A stretch of 29,789 bases of DNA, taken from Alectryocaccobium sp964389285 (GTDB lineage: Bacteria; Bacillota; Clostridia; Lachnospirales; Lachnospiraceae). Positions 8,133 through 15,615 of this stretch are shown one piece after another. The position numbers and the translations under genes were made by a program. The stretch covers positions 1 to 29,789 of the forward strand of contig CAYMCZ010000015.1 of assembly GCA_964389285.1 (NCBI GenBank), read 5' to 3'. The first letter of the stretch is position 1; every line of letters starts with the position of its first letter. The notes below the pieces were generated by a model. That model was not told the origin of the DNA and did no database searches. It saw nothing but the letters and a program-made list of their open reading frames with translations.

Positions 8133-8151
8133 TAAACGAGGAGAATCCATA

Positions 8152-8472
8152 ATGAAGATAGGCATTATTATTGAAACGAAAGAGCCGGAAAAGGCGTGGA
8201 ACGGAATGCGCTTTGCCATCACGGCGAAAAACGCGGGTCATGAAGTTAAGGTTTTTTTGATGAGCGAGGGAGTTGAAGCGGCTAAGACAGATCATCCGGT
8301 ATACGACGCGGCAAACAAACTTCAGGAATACGTGGATATGGGAGGCGTTTTGTACGCATGCGGGACATGTATGGAATCACGCGGGATGGAAGACGCGAAG
8401 ACCTGTCCGATAAGTACGATGAAAGACTGCCTTGCCGTAGTGGAATGGGCGGATAAGATGGTTACATTTTAA
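8152..8472 (+). CDS. DsrE-family sulfur-relay-like protein
   Basis: A 106-residue cytoplasmic protein of the DsrE/DsrF-like fold. The N-terminus (MKIGIIIETKEPEKAWNGMRFA) forms the first beta strand and helix, the middle EVKVFLMSEGV is the second strand-loop, and the segment YACGTCMESRG (about residues 63-73) carries the conserved cysteine region of the family, with a further Cys near DAKTCPIS. In characterised relatives such cysteines carry persulfide sulfur, but many single DsrE proteins in anaerobes have no known partner. ATG 8152 follows GAGGAG; an upstream in-frame ATG at 8107 falls in the terminator hairpin. Family is confident, role is not. Confidence 0.85.
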   Translation: MKIGIIIETKEPEKAWNGMRFAITAKNAGHEVKVFLMSEGVEAAKTDHPVYDAANKLQEYVDMGGVLYACGTCMESRGMEDAKTCPISTMKDCLAVVEWADKMVTF

Positions 8473-8510
8473 TTCTATAACCCGAAGCGACAGGGTTCTA
8501 TAAAAATATC

Positions 8511-8549
8511 ACGGCGGCAGAAATATGTTGGTTTCTGCCGCCGTTGTTA
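8511..8549 (+). terminator. Strong hairpin terminator after the DsrE-like gene
   Basis: A perfect 13-bp stem (ACGGCGGCAGAAA / TTTCTGCCGCCGT) with an 8-nt loop, followed by TGTTATAAC, a poor T tract. The only gene it can end is on the + strand. Confidence 0.75.
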
Positions 8550-8637
8550 TAACAATCATTTCTATTAGTTACTCCTTTCATTTTTGATAATATATAGATT
8601 AAAACAGTAAAAAACCGAATAAGATTGCAATTGATAC

Positions 8638-8666
8638 TTACAATCCGCGCAAAAAAATGATATAAT
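8638..8666 (+). promoter_or_regulatory. Extended -10 promoter for the carD-like/rsmA pair
   Basis: -35 TTACAA (8638-8643), 17-bp spacer, TG-A-TATAAT extended -10 (8658-8666). A small hairpin (CGGTT-TAAG-AACCG, 8691-8704) ends against the GGGAGGG ribosome binding site and may modulate translation. Confidence 0.7.
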
Positions 8667-8716
8667 ACGATTGGTGATTATTGTTCTGTTCGGTTTAAGA
8701 ACCGGGAGGGTGACGC

Positions 8717-9214
8717 ATGCATAGTATCGGTGATTTTGTAATTAAACCAAATACGGGAATCTGCAGGATTGCGTCCATTGAGATGATGAATCTGGGGGGC
8801 GGAGAAAAGGCTTTTTATGTTTTGCTTCCCATAAGAGATGAAAGAGCCAAATTTTTTGTTCCGGCAGACGCTGAAAGAGCCCGTATCAGGGCGGTTATGA
8901 CAAAAGAAGAAGCCAAAGCGTTTATAAGCGCAATGCCGGGGATAGAAGAGCTTGAGATAGTCAACGAAAAAGCCCGCGAGCAGCAGTACAAAGCCGCGAT
9001 TCTCTCAAACGAACCGAGAGCATTGGTAGAGATAATCAAAAATCTGCACCAAAGAAAACAGCGAAGGGTCGCACAGGGCAAAAAGGTTACGGCTACGGAT
9101 GAGAAATATTTCAGACAGGCTGAAAGTGCGTTGTTTGCCGAGCTGTCATTTTCACTTAAACTGTCGGTTGATGATATTCACTCGCTGATAGCGGAGAATA
9201 TTAAACATGACTGA
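8717..9214 (+). CDS. CarD/CdnL-like transcriptional regulator
   Basis: A 165-residue protein with the CarD_TRCF layout. An N-terminal Tudor-like RNA-polymerase interaction domain (about 1-60; MHSIGDFVIKPNTGICRIASIE is the typical start) is followed by a helical C-terminal domain (about 70-160) with conserved-looking segments (AREQQYKAAI, KNLHQRKQRR, DEKYFRQAESALFAELSF). Members bind the RNAP beta subunit and stabilise open complexes at many promoters. ATG 8717 has GGGAGGG upstream. Its last eight bases overlap the start of rsmA, so the two are translationally coupled. Whether it acts globally, as in mycobacteria, or more locally cannot be judged here. Confidence 0.88.
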   Translation: MHSIGDFVIKPNTGICRIASIEMMNLGGGEKAFYVLLPIRDERAKFFVPADAERARIRAVMTKEEAKAFISAMPGIEELEIVNEKAREQQYKAAILSNEPRALVEIIKNLHQRKQRRVAQGKKVTATDEKYFRQAESALFAELSFSLKLSVDDIHSLIAENIKHD

Positions 9215-10112
9215 CAGACCCGAACCTTTTCTGACGAATCCGAAAGCCACTATCGAGGTGCTTCAAAAATACGGATTCAGATTTCAAAAAAAATACGGAC
9301 AGAATTTTCTGATAGATCCCCATGTTCTTAAAAAGATAATCTCCGCGGCCGGTATAGATTCAAATGATTTTGTGCTGGAGATCGGGCCGGGGATAGGCAC
9401 GCTTACACAGCAGATAGCATATCACGCAAGAGAAGCAGTCTGCGTTGAGATCGACAAAACACTTATTCCGATACTTGCGGATACATTGTCAGGCTATGAC
9501 AATGTATCTGTTATTAATGCGGACATACTAAAGACAGACATAAAAGAGCTCGTGGACACGAAAAACGGCGGACGGCCCATAAAAGTTGTGGCCAATCTGC
9601 CGTATTATATTACGACGCCGATCATCATGAACTTTTTTGAAAACCGTATACCCGTCGAATCCATAACCGTAATGGTGCAAAAAGAAGTGGCGCAGAGAAT
9701 CAGCGCAAAACCGGGCACAAAAGATTACGGGGCTCTTACTCTTGCGGTGCAGTATTACGCGGTTCCGTATCTGGCGGCAAATGTCCCTCCAAACTGTTTT
9801 ATACCGAGACCGGACGTGGCAAGCGCCGTTATCAGACTGGATGCCAGGGAGCAGAGGCAAAGCGTAAAAGACGAGCGTCTTATGTTCAGGATTATAAGAG
9901 CCGCCTTTTCCAAGAGGCGAAAAACTCTCGTAAACTGTCTCAGAAACTGCGAAGATTTTTCTTTGAAACGGGAAGAATGGGAAAACATACTGAAAAACAC
10001 GGGGACGGACATAAACATAAGAGGCGAAGCCCTGTCACTGGCGGAATTTGCCGCCATAGCCGATGAGACAAAGCTGCGGCTTGACGGATACCGTTATCAG
10101 AGACAGGTATAA
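9207..10112 (+). CDS. rsmA: 16S rRNA (A1518/A1519) dimethyltransferase RsmA/KsgA
   Basis: A 301-residue SAM-dependent enzyme that dimethylates two adjacent adenines in the 3' hairpin of 16S rRNA during small-subunit assembly. The N-terminal KYGQNFLID is the family hallmark, the SAM-binding motif is VLEIGPGIGTLTQ, the acidic residue of motif II is in CVEIDKTL, and the catalytic motif IV is NLPYYITTP (about residues 131-139). The C-terminal helical domain contains AAFSKRRKTLVNCL. ATG 9207 overlaps the upstream stop by eight bases, with GGAG ahead. A strong terminator follows. Confidence 0.97.
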   Translation: MTDRPEPFLTNPKATIEVLQKYGFRFQKKYGQNFLIDPHVLKKIISAAGIDSNDFVLEIGPGIGTLTQQIAYHAREAVCVEIDKTLIPILADTLSGYDNVSVINADILKTDIKELVDTKNGGRPIKVVANLPYYITTPIIMNFFENRIPVESITVMVQKEVAQRISAKPGTKDYGALTLAVQYYAVPYLAANVPPNCFIPRPDVASAVIRLDAREQRQSVKDERLMFRIIRAAFSKRRKTLVNCLRNCEDFSLKREEWENILKNTGTDINIRGEALSLAEFAAIADETKLRLDGYRYQRQV

Positions 10113-10122
10113 TCATTAAATG

Positions 10123-10168
10123 CAATAATAAAGAACGGGAACATTTGAAGTCCCGTTCTTTATTATTG
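10123..10168 (+). terminator. Strong, symmetric terminator after rsmA
   Basis: A perfect 18-bp stem (CAATAATAAAGAACGGGA and its complement) with a 10-nt loop and A/T-rich flanks. It could act in both directions and separates rsmA from the convergent HIT gene. The following 196 bases (10169-10364) are AT-rich and show only a small hairpin (TCCGATT/AATCGGA near 10191-10208); no gene was found there. Confidence 0.88.
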
Positions 10169-10364
10169 GTTATTTAGAAGAAGGAGGAGTCCGATTTCAA
10201 AAATCGGAAAAAGTATTAGAATAATTATCTGTTTGTATGACCTAAGTATATAGCTTATCTGTGGCTAAATTATGTTTCTTTTATTATAAAAAAATAAACA
10301 AACAAATGAAATCATAAAAAAGGATATATGAAATATAAAATGAGGTGTTTTTAATAATATATAA

Positions 10365-10772
10365 TCACATAAACTTTTTAATGGACTCGGGGAGAGTTAA
10401 AGCGTCTTCATCAGACAGTTTTCCCGGAGTCCATTTTGCGCCCGGTCCGGTGTTTTTATATGCGGGAATTATATGCAGATGATAATGAAATACAGTCTGG
10501 CCTGCCGCTTCGCCGTTGTTTTGGACAAGCTGGAAACCGTCACATTCAAGAGCCTGTTTCATGGCAGGCATAATTTTTTTGGCAAGCAGGAGCGCTTTCG
10601 CGGCAAGCTCGCCGGGAATTTCAAAAAGATCGGCGTAATGACTTTTGGGAAGCACAAGTGCGTGACCTCTGTTTGCGGGGCCCAGATCCAGTATCACCCT
10701 GAAATCCCCGTCTTCATAAATGGTTGCCGAAGGTATTTCGCCCTTTGCTATTTTACAAAATATACAATTCAT
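10365..10772 (-). CDS. HIT-family nucleotide hydrolase/transferase
   Basis: A 135-residue histidine-triad protein. The zinc-site opening MNCIFCKIAKGEIPS and the active-site HYHLHIIP (HxHxHxx) near residues 98-105 are visible. HIT proteins hydrolyse AMP-lysine, AMP-NH2 or dinucleoside polyphosphate substrates; the exact substrate is not known. Start chosen at 10772 because AGGAG lies about nine bases upstream and the protein starts as in other family members; the longer frame to 10826 has no such signal. The gene has its own sigma-A promoter immediately after the tad operon's last gene. Confidence 0.93.
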   Translation of the reverse strand: MNCIFCKIAKGEIPSATIYEDGDFRVILDLGPANRGHALVLPKSHYADLFEIPGELAAKALLLAKKIMPAMKQALECDGFQLVQNNGEAAGQTVFHYHLHIIPAYKNTGPGAKWTPGKLSDEDALTLPESIKKFM

Positions 10773-10828
10773 AAAATCATCTCCTGTCGTTTTTTCGCAG
10801 CGCCGAATTACGGACTGTCGTTTCAAAA

Positions 10829-10857
10829 ATTGTAAAATACATGCTTTTTAAAGTCAA
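10829..10857 (-). promoter_or_regulatory. sigma-A promoter for the HIT gene
   Basis: Reading the minus strand: -35 TTGACT (10857-10852), 17-bp spacer, -10 TACAAT (10834-10829). The -35 box overlaps the stop codon of the DUF6382-FHA gene. Confidence 0.8.
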
Positions 10858-12026
10858 GGACCTGCTAAAGCATAGCGAAATACAATATCGCCGAAAAGGA
10901 TCTCGTCCCCTTCCGACAGAAGGCACAACTCGCCCGCGCAGAGAAGTTTTCGGTTAATATATGTGCCGTTTCTTGAGCCCATGTCCATAACCGCGTAGGT
11001 TTCACGGGTCCACGAAAGCCGGGCGTGTATCCTGCTTAAGGCAGGCGAATCAAACACGATATCCGCTCCGGCAACTTTTCGGCCTATAAGATAAATGTCT
11101 TTCTGCAATTCCACGCTCTCTGATTCAAAGCCCGATACCGGAATCAGCCATGCCCTTGCGTCGGGCTTTTTATTTTCTCTGTTCAGAAAAACCGTCTCAT
11201 GCGCTTCGCACAGCTCTTTTTTTTCGTCAGAAATGACGGGCAGATCAGGGCTTTTTGTTTCCGGCTTTATCTTTTTGGGGATGCTTGAATTGCCCTTGAT
11301 CTTTTTCAGAAGCTTTTTAAGTATGCTTTCGCCTTTCTTTTTTTCTTCGGCAGGCCTGCTTTCATATAAAAAGCTATAGTCTGTTTCGGCTTTAAAAGAA
11401 TCCTGCCCATCGCTTGACGGTTCGGCTCTGACGGAGTCTGTATCTTCAAAGAAATCCGTCCTGCCGCGGGGAAGATAAAAGCGGGAAGAAGCCAGTTCGT
11501 AAAGTGTATTTATGTTTAAATCTCCGTTTACCGCAGCCTGATAAAAGCGATAGCCTGTGTTTACGGTTTCTTTATCGTCATGCTTCATCTTTGTCAAAAG
11601 ATATTCGCCTAGTGCTTTGCTTTGGGAAGTCCCGCTGTTCGTCTCCGGCCAGCAAATAAACAGAAACTTATATTTATTTTCATCCTGTCTTAAAAATATT
11701 CCGTTCGGGTCGCAAAATATGTCCCGGGCATCGAGCATATAGACGGAAACGCTTTCTGCTGTTTTAGCATAAGAAGCGGAAAAGCTCCTGAAAAAAGCGG
11801 CATCGGCAATATGGGTTTCAAGGTGCTTTTTCAGGGATATATAGCCTGTGACGTCGTATGAATAAATTGTTTCTCCGTCCATTTCGGAAATACTGCACGC
11901 GGCGGTTCCGGGTATTCTGCCGTTCAGGATCATTTTGATCTTATAGCCGGAGAGCTGCCGCTTTGATAGATCCGGAATAATCGAAAAATAATGATGTTTA
12001 ATATCTTTTCTGAATTCAAAACGCAT
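10854..12026 (-). CDS. DUF6382 and FHA-domain protein of the tad locus
   Basis: A protein of about 390 residues. The N-terminal half (about 1-180) matches the DUF6382 pattern seen at clostridial tad loci. A charged, Lys/Glu/Ser-rich linker (about 200-285) follows, then a C-terminal FHA domain: YLIGRKVAGADIVF, SRIHARLSW and the GSRNGTYIN loop (about 310-385), the phosphothreonine-binding signature. FHA proteins usually read Ser/Thr-kinase phosphorylation, so this may couple pilus or secretion function to a kinase not seen here. ATG 12026 is preferred over an in-frame TTG at 12044 because GGGTGG lies just upstream. It overlaps the preceding TadE-like gene by 11 bases. It is the last gene of the operon. 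Confidence 0.85.
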   Translation of the reverse strand: MRFEFRKDIKHHYFSIIPDLSKRQLSGYKIKMILNGRIPGTAACSISEMDGETIYSYDVTGYISLKKHLETHIADAAFFRSFSASYAKTAESVSVYMLDARDIFCDPNGIFLRQDENKYKFLFICWPETNSGTSQSKALGEYLLTKMKHDDKETVNTGYRFYQAAVNGDLNINTLYELASSRFYLPRGRTDFFEDTDSVRAEPSSDGQDSFKAETDYSFLYESRPAEEKKKGESILKKLLKKIKGNSSIPKKIKPETKSPDLPVISDEKKELCEAHETVFLNRENKKPDARAWLIPVSGFESESVELQKDIYLIGRKVAGADIVFDSPALSRIHARLSWTRETYAVMDMGSRNGTYINRKLLCAGELCLLSEGDEILFGDIVFRYALAGP

Positions 12027-12450
12027 TTTTTGCCACCCATTCAAATCGCTTTAATCTGACCGTGTGTATCACGGGCACGCTGATTGTATTCTGATCCGAA
12101 AACAGATCGCCGAAGATATCGGCCAGCACGCTGCCGCCGTAACTTATCAGAATATTTCCGTCGGTAACGCTCGCTGACATATCCGTAACCGAAACACCCA
12201 GGGGATCCGAAGCCGTGCCGTTTTCGATAACGCTGTTTATCCGATCTTCGGCAATCTGAGGCGTCTCGCTGCCGGATGCCGCATACAGGGCGGCCTCATA
12301 GGCTAACGCTTTGTTTCGTGTCTTTTCATGCATATTATAATTAAATCCTATCAGGAGCGCGATTACTATGGCGCAGAGCGGCACGATATACGCGGCTTCC
12401 ACGGTAAACGACGCTCTTTTCAGGGAATTATTTCGCAGAAATTCTTTCAT
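12016..12450 (-). CDS. TadE-like pseudopilin (second copy)
   Basis: A 144-residue protein with a short basic leader (MKEFLRNNSLKR), the TadE/TadF motif ASFTVEAAYIVPL, and one hydrophobic helix (about residues 14-36). The rest is a small extracytoplasmic domain of mixed strands. Such pseudopilins are thought to be cut by a prepilin peptidase and to sit at the base or tip of the Flp pilus. ATG 12450 has GGAGG five bases upstream; the longer frame to 12471 lacks one. A prepilin peptidase gene lies immediately upstream, 24 nt away. Confidence 0.85.
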   Translation of the reverse strand: MKEFLRNNSLKRASFTVEAAYIVPLCAIVIALLIGFNYNMHEKTRNKALAYEAALYAASGSETPQIAEDRINSVIENGTASDPLGVSVTDMSASVTDGNILISYGGSVLADIFGDLFSDQNTISVPVIHTVRLKRFEWVAKNAF

Positions 12451-12474
12451 TAATCCTCCGTTGCGTTTCATCTG

Positions 12475-12903
12475 TCAAAATTGAGTGCAGATACTGACTA
12501 TTATTCCTGCTGTCAGAAAGGGGACAAGCGGAATTTCCCTGTTTTTGAAATCTTTTAGAATAAAAACATATACGGCGGAAAAACCGGCGGCCGCGGCAAG
12601 AGAAAAAGAAAAGGCAAAGATCACCGTATAGGCATCCAGCCAGATTCCCATAAAGAGGAGAATCAGTACGTCACCCAGCCCGGCCCGGCCCGTAAACAGG
12701 GAAATACAAAACAAGAATAAAGCCGGCATAAAAGAAATAAAGGACGTTCTGACTTCAAGTATTCCCGAAAACCTTAAAATTATTCCGGCGGCAGCTGCCA
12801 CTGCCGTAGGTATCAGTATAATTTCTCTTTTTCGTATGTCCTGTATGCTGTTAGCTGTCATTACCAAAATGACGGCTAATGCCGCAAGCTGCATCTGCTG
12901 CAT
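12475..12903 (-). CDS. Second A24 prepilin peptidase of the tad locus
   Basis: A 142-residue polytopic membrane protein. Two aspartates expected for A24 aspartyl proteases are visible: Asp22 in NSIQDIRKREI and Asp78 in the GLGD motif (GRAGLGDVLIL). The length fits minimal TadV/FppA-type peptidases without the methylase domain. Five or six hydrophobic segments cover almost the whole protein. ATG 12903 has GGAGG ten bases upstream and overlaps the preceding TadE-like gene by 28 bases. The position between two TadE-like genes suggests it processes those pseudopilins, while the operon's first gene may process Flp; this division is inference. Confidence 0.82.
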   Translation of the reverse strand: MQQMQLAALAVILVMTANSIQDIRKREIILIPTAVAAAAGIILRFSGILEVRTSFISFMPALFLFCISLFTGRAGLGDVLILLFMGIWLDAYTVIFAFSFSLAAAAGFSAVYVFILKDFKNREIPLVPFLTAGIIVSICTQF

Positions 12904-13685
12904 TGGCGCAGATCCTCCGCCTCTGATTTTTCAACCATTTTTACCGTTCTTTTCAGGCCCGAACACTCTATTGAGGTATGATACCTGTCTCCGTGGTCGG
13001 TTATATATAGGGTGCCGAAAGCGGATGGATTTGCGGCACATCTTTCGCAGGCGTGATATTTTCCGCCGTCTGTGTTTCGGATCGAGCCGACATCGGATGA
13101 GGCAATCTGATGAATACTTAAGTCTATATGCGTACATTCCGAAGATGTGTGATAAACGCTGGCGTTTTCGGCAACATAGACATATTCTTTTTGGGAACCG
13201 GAACCTTTGACGGCATCTTCGGGGCTTCTTCCGGTCCACGCCCTTGCAAGGCCTTTGCAGCTCACATTAAAGCCGCCGGTATTTGCCGGTATGAAAAACG
13301 GAGTATGCCGGGCTTTGCCCGGCAGGTCGATCCAAATCTCCCCGTCGGTTACGGACGCGGCGGCAGCCGCTGTCTCGGCACTGCTTCTGAGCGACACCAT
13401 TGTATCGAGAGTTTTGGTATATACCCCCATAATGCTGATAATGCAGATTATCGTAAAAAACATAAGGGGCAGGGCAAAAGCCGCTTCCACGGTCAGGCTT
13501 CCTCTTTTGAACGGTGCAAGAAGAGCTGATTGTCTTTTTTTTCTCAAGGGCCTGCGGGCCAAGTCACAAAAGGATACCCTTTTATGAGTCTTTTCGGTTT
13601 TTTCAGTCGGGGCAGATAAAAAACCTGAGTATGGTTCCTCTTTCAAAAGAGAGTTTTTTTCTGGGTAAATACACTTTTTATTCAT
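12876..13685 (-). CDS. TadE-like pseudopilin with Cys/His-rich C-terminal repeats
   Basis: Up to 269 residues. The TadE motif GSLTVEAAFALPL is at about residues 62-74 with the hydrophobic helix to about 92. The C-terminal half holds two copies of a module: VYHTSSECTH...YHACERC and RYHTSIECSG...LRQCSRC, each with a Cys/His spacing like small metal-binding or Ada-like units. The first 46 residues are unusual for a prepilin leader, lack a good ribosome binding site (only AGAGAG, about 12 bases off) and contain a 29-bp DNA repeat. A TTG at 13547 (leader MRKKRQSALLAPFKRG) is a credible alternative start. It lies 61 nt after the DUF5702 gene. Confidence 0.78.
   Translation of the reverse strand: MNKKCIYPEKNSLLKEEPYSGFLSAPTEKTEKTHKRVSFCDLARRPLRKKRQSALLAPFKRGSLTVEAAFALPLMFFTIICIISIMGVYTKTLDTMVSLRSSAETAAAAASVTDGEIWIDLPGKARHTPFFIPANTGGFNVSCKGLARAWTGRSPEDAVKGSGSQKEYVYVAENASVYHTSSECTHIDLSIHQIASSDVGSIRNTDGGKYHACERCAANPSAFGTLYITDHGDRYHTSIECSGLKRTVKMVEKSEAEDLRQCSRCSLRH
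13568..13596. repeat. 29-bp repeat, copy 1 (within TadE-like gene)
   Basis: The + strand core AAAAGGATACCCTTTT is followed by ATGAGTCTTTTCG. It matches copy 2 at 13703-13731 with four differences in 29 bases. Confidence 0.85.
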
Positions 13686-13702
13686 ATGAGGGAATACTCT
13701 CT

Positions 13703-13731
13703 AAAAGGGTATCCTTTTATGACTCCTTTCG
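13703..13731. repeat. 29-bp repeat, copy 2 (upstream of TadE-like gene)
   Basis: The + strand core AAAAGGGTATCCTTTT is followed by ATGACTCCTTTCG. The 16-bp core is the exact reverse complement of the core in copy 1, while the 13-bp flank is in direct orientation. Each core is a 6-bp inverted repeat around a 4-bp spacer. Confidence 0.85.
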
Positions 13732-13746
13732 ATTCCGGCATAAAAC

Positions 13747-15291
13747 CTATTCGCTTGTATATGAATAGCTTCCCCGCGCAAAAGTCTCATGGCCGCTCAG
13801 CGTGCCCTGCAGTTCAACTTCAAGTGAAGCCAGGCACGAATCCAGAGAAAAATCCGGCTGCGAGTCGCTTATTCTTTTATTGTATTCAATCATATCTGCC
13901 GTTCGGGCGATAACCTTTTCTCCGGAAGAGGTATAAAGCAGGACGCGCAGATAGTCCCGATAAGACATGCCTTCCGAATTGTTTTTTGTATCCAGGCGGC
14001 TGATCCCGAACAGGGATACCTGCCAGGTGGAGTCGCTCTTAAATAGCGGCTCTTTTCCGCCGTTCAGCAAAACCCTGATATCCGCCAGGCTTTCTCCGTA
14101 TGCCCAGCACAGTGTCACAAGCTGGGCTATCGCTTCTTCCGACTCGGGGCTTAGGAGTATGCTGCTGATAATAAGGGCCGCTTCATGTACCTGCGTCATT
14201 TTTGACGGGCTTGTGAGCAGATACATATAATTAAAGCCTTCCCTTATCAGCAAAATCCTGTTCAGGACTGATTTCAGGTTGTCCCAGTCTTTTGTTTTCC
14301 CCGCTATAATGTATTCTGTCTGATATCTGAGCCGGTCTTTTATTTCGTCTCCGGTAATATAATCAGGAAAAAAGTCCAGCGCATATTCGCCTATAAGCAG
14401 CTTTTCATAAAGGCTTTTTGTTACGGCGGGCATAAGCCCCATGCCTTTTTTCAGATTTCTCTGTGAAACAAGCGCATTTTTGTCCAGTGCCAGATATGAA
14501 AGAGAAGAGGGATCGCGTTTTGTGTTCTCGTAAACATTCCGGGTTTGCATTTCGGAAACGGTTTCGATCGGGTTTTCAAAATCATCCGGGATGCTCACTT
14601 TTCCCGGGTCTGCCGGAGCAACGGTTTCGCTTTGCTCATTGCTTTTTGCAGATTCCTGCAAGGCGTCGCCGGTCTCGGCGGCAGCGGCCTTTTGAGCTTT
14701 GTATTCCTCCAGCATAGCGTCCATATCTTTTTCGTCGCTTTTGGAAAATGAATTTATATCCGCGGCAGCGGAAGTGACCTTATCCGACAGTATATTGATT
14801 GCGTCGGCACCCAGTTTCACTTTCATAAGCTCACAAATCTGGTCTTTCAGTGGGGCATAGAGAGAATCCGTTGCCAGCACATAGCCGGTAATGCTCTTTT
14901 CGTTTAAGTTTATTCTGTAGAGCTTTGAGGGGGTCGTATCGGTGCTCAGAGGATTTAGAATCTTTTTGCAGTTTTCTTCGAGTTCATCCATCAGGCTTCC
15001 CATATTCAGGGCGTCCGTTCCGTATCCGGCATCCAGAAACAGAAGGCCGTATTTTTCATATAAAGTTCTGTCGTATTTGGAAAAGACGGAAAAAAGGCTT
15101 TCGTCAAGGGCACAGGAGAGCGCCGCTTTTCCGCTGCTGAAGCGTACCGAATCAATGCATACAAAGATCAGGATCAGCATGACGCCCAATATGAGACACA
15201 GATATACGCTTATGCCTCCGGATTTAAGGCCTTTCTTTTTAAGCGGAAAGGAGATGTGTTGTTTTGAGTTTTTAAACTTTTTTTCTGTCAT
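13747..15291 (-). CDS. DUF5702 membrane-anchored protein of the tad locus
   Basis: 514 residues. A basic N-terminus with a single strong transmembrane helix (about residues 25-46, GGISVYLCLILGVMLILIFVCI) leads into a large extracytoplasmic region with few recognisable motifs. It contains an Ala/Glu/Ser-rich stretch near 185-235 and an acidic segment (SIPDDFENPIETVSEMQT). It matches the DUF5702 family, which recurs next to Flp pilins and TadE-like proteins in clostridial tad loci. TadG-like roles are plausible, since the single N-terminal helix with a large exported domain is shared, but are not shown by sequence. ATG 15291 has an AAGGAA-type site upstream. Confidence 0.8.
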   Translation of the reverse strand: MTEKKFKNSKQHISFPLKKKGLKSGGISVYLCLILGVMLILIFVCIDSVRFSSGKAALSCALDESLFSVFSKYDRTLYEKYGLLFLDAGYGTDALNMGSLMDELEENCKKILNPLSTDTTPSKLYRINLNEKSITGYVLATDSLYAPLKDQICELMKVKLGADAINILSDKVTSAAADINSFSKSDEKDMDAMLEEYKAQKAAAAETGDALQESAKSNEQSETVAPADPGKVSIPDDFENPIETVSEMQTRNVYENTKRDPSSLSYLALDKNALVSQRNLKKGMGLMPAVTKSLYEKLLIGEYALDFFPDYITGDEIKDRLRYQTEYIIAGKTKDWDNLKSVLNRILLIREGFNYMYLLTSPSKMTQVHEAALIISSILLSPESEEAIAQLVTLCWAYGESLADIRVLLNGGKEPLFKSDSTWQVSLFGISRLDTKNNSEGMSYRDYLRVLLYTSSGEKVIARTADMIEYNKRISDSQPDFSLDSCLASLEVELQGTLSGHETFARGSYSYTSE

Positions 15292-15364
15292 TATATATTA
15301 TCTTTTCCTTATATTTTTTTGAGTGTGAGCCACATCTTCCGTTTCCGCCGACACAAATCTTTCC

Positions 15365-15406
15365 GGGCTGCCGTATTAAATCTTTTTCCGGATTTTGCGA
15401 CAGCCC
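15365..15406 (-). other. Intercistronic hairpin between flp and the DUF5702 gene
   Basis: On the minus strand GGGCTGTCG pairs with CGGCAGCCC (one G-T) around a 24-nt loop, one base past the flp stop. There is no T run after it. It is better read as an mRNA-stabilising or processing hairpin that could raise pilin mRNA over its neighbours than as a terminator. Confidence 0.55.
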
Positions 15407-15574
15407 CTATACCGAGTTGCTTTGCCTTGAGACCTTGTTCATGATGTTTTGAACCACTGACGTTATCTGGCCTTTAAATATGACCACGAGCGCGATAAGC
15501 ACCACGATTATCAGAATGATCTCTACGGTTGATACTGCGTCTTCATTCATCAGAAATGCTTTGATCTCATTCAT
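15407..15574 (-). CDS. flp: Flp-type (Flp1) type IVb pilin
   Basis: A 55-residue pilin precursor. Its short leader (MNEIKAFLMNEDAV) is followed by the pilin hydrophobic segment STVEIILIIVVLIALVVIF (about residues 15-33) with the invariant Glu near its start, then a short polar tail (KGQITSVVQNIMNKVSR). This matches Flp1-family pilins, which polymerise into the Tad pilus after cleavage by a prepilin peptidase. ATG 15574 is preceded by AAGGAGGTGA, a near-perfect complement of the 16S 3' end, as expected for a very abundant structural protein. It lies 41 nt after tadC and before an intercistronic hairpin. Confidence 0.92.
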   Translation of the reverse strand: MNEIKAFLMNEDAVSTVEIILIIVVLIALVVIFKGQITSVVQNIMNKVSRQSNSV

Positions 15575-15615
15575 TTTCTCACCTCCTTCCCGTGTTTCGG
15601 ATTTTTATATAATAA

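Noticed and set aside
10473..10835. + strand frame opposite the HIT gene
   Set aside because: Mirror of the HIT coding region and its promoter, with no start signal.
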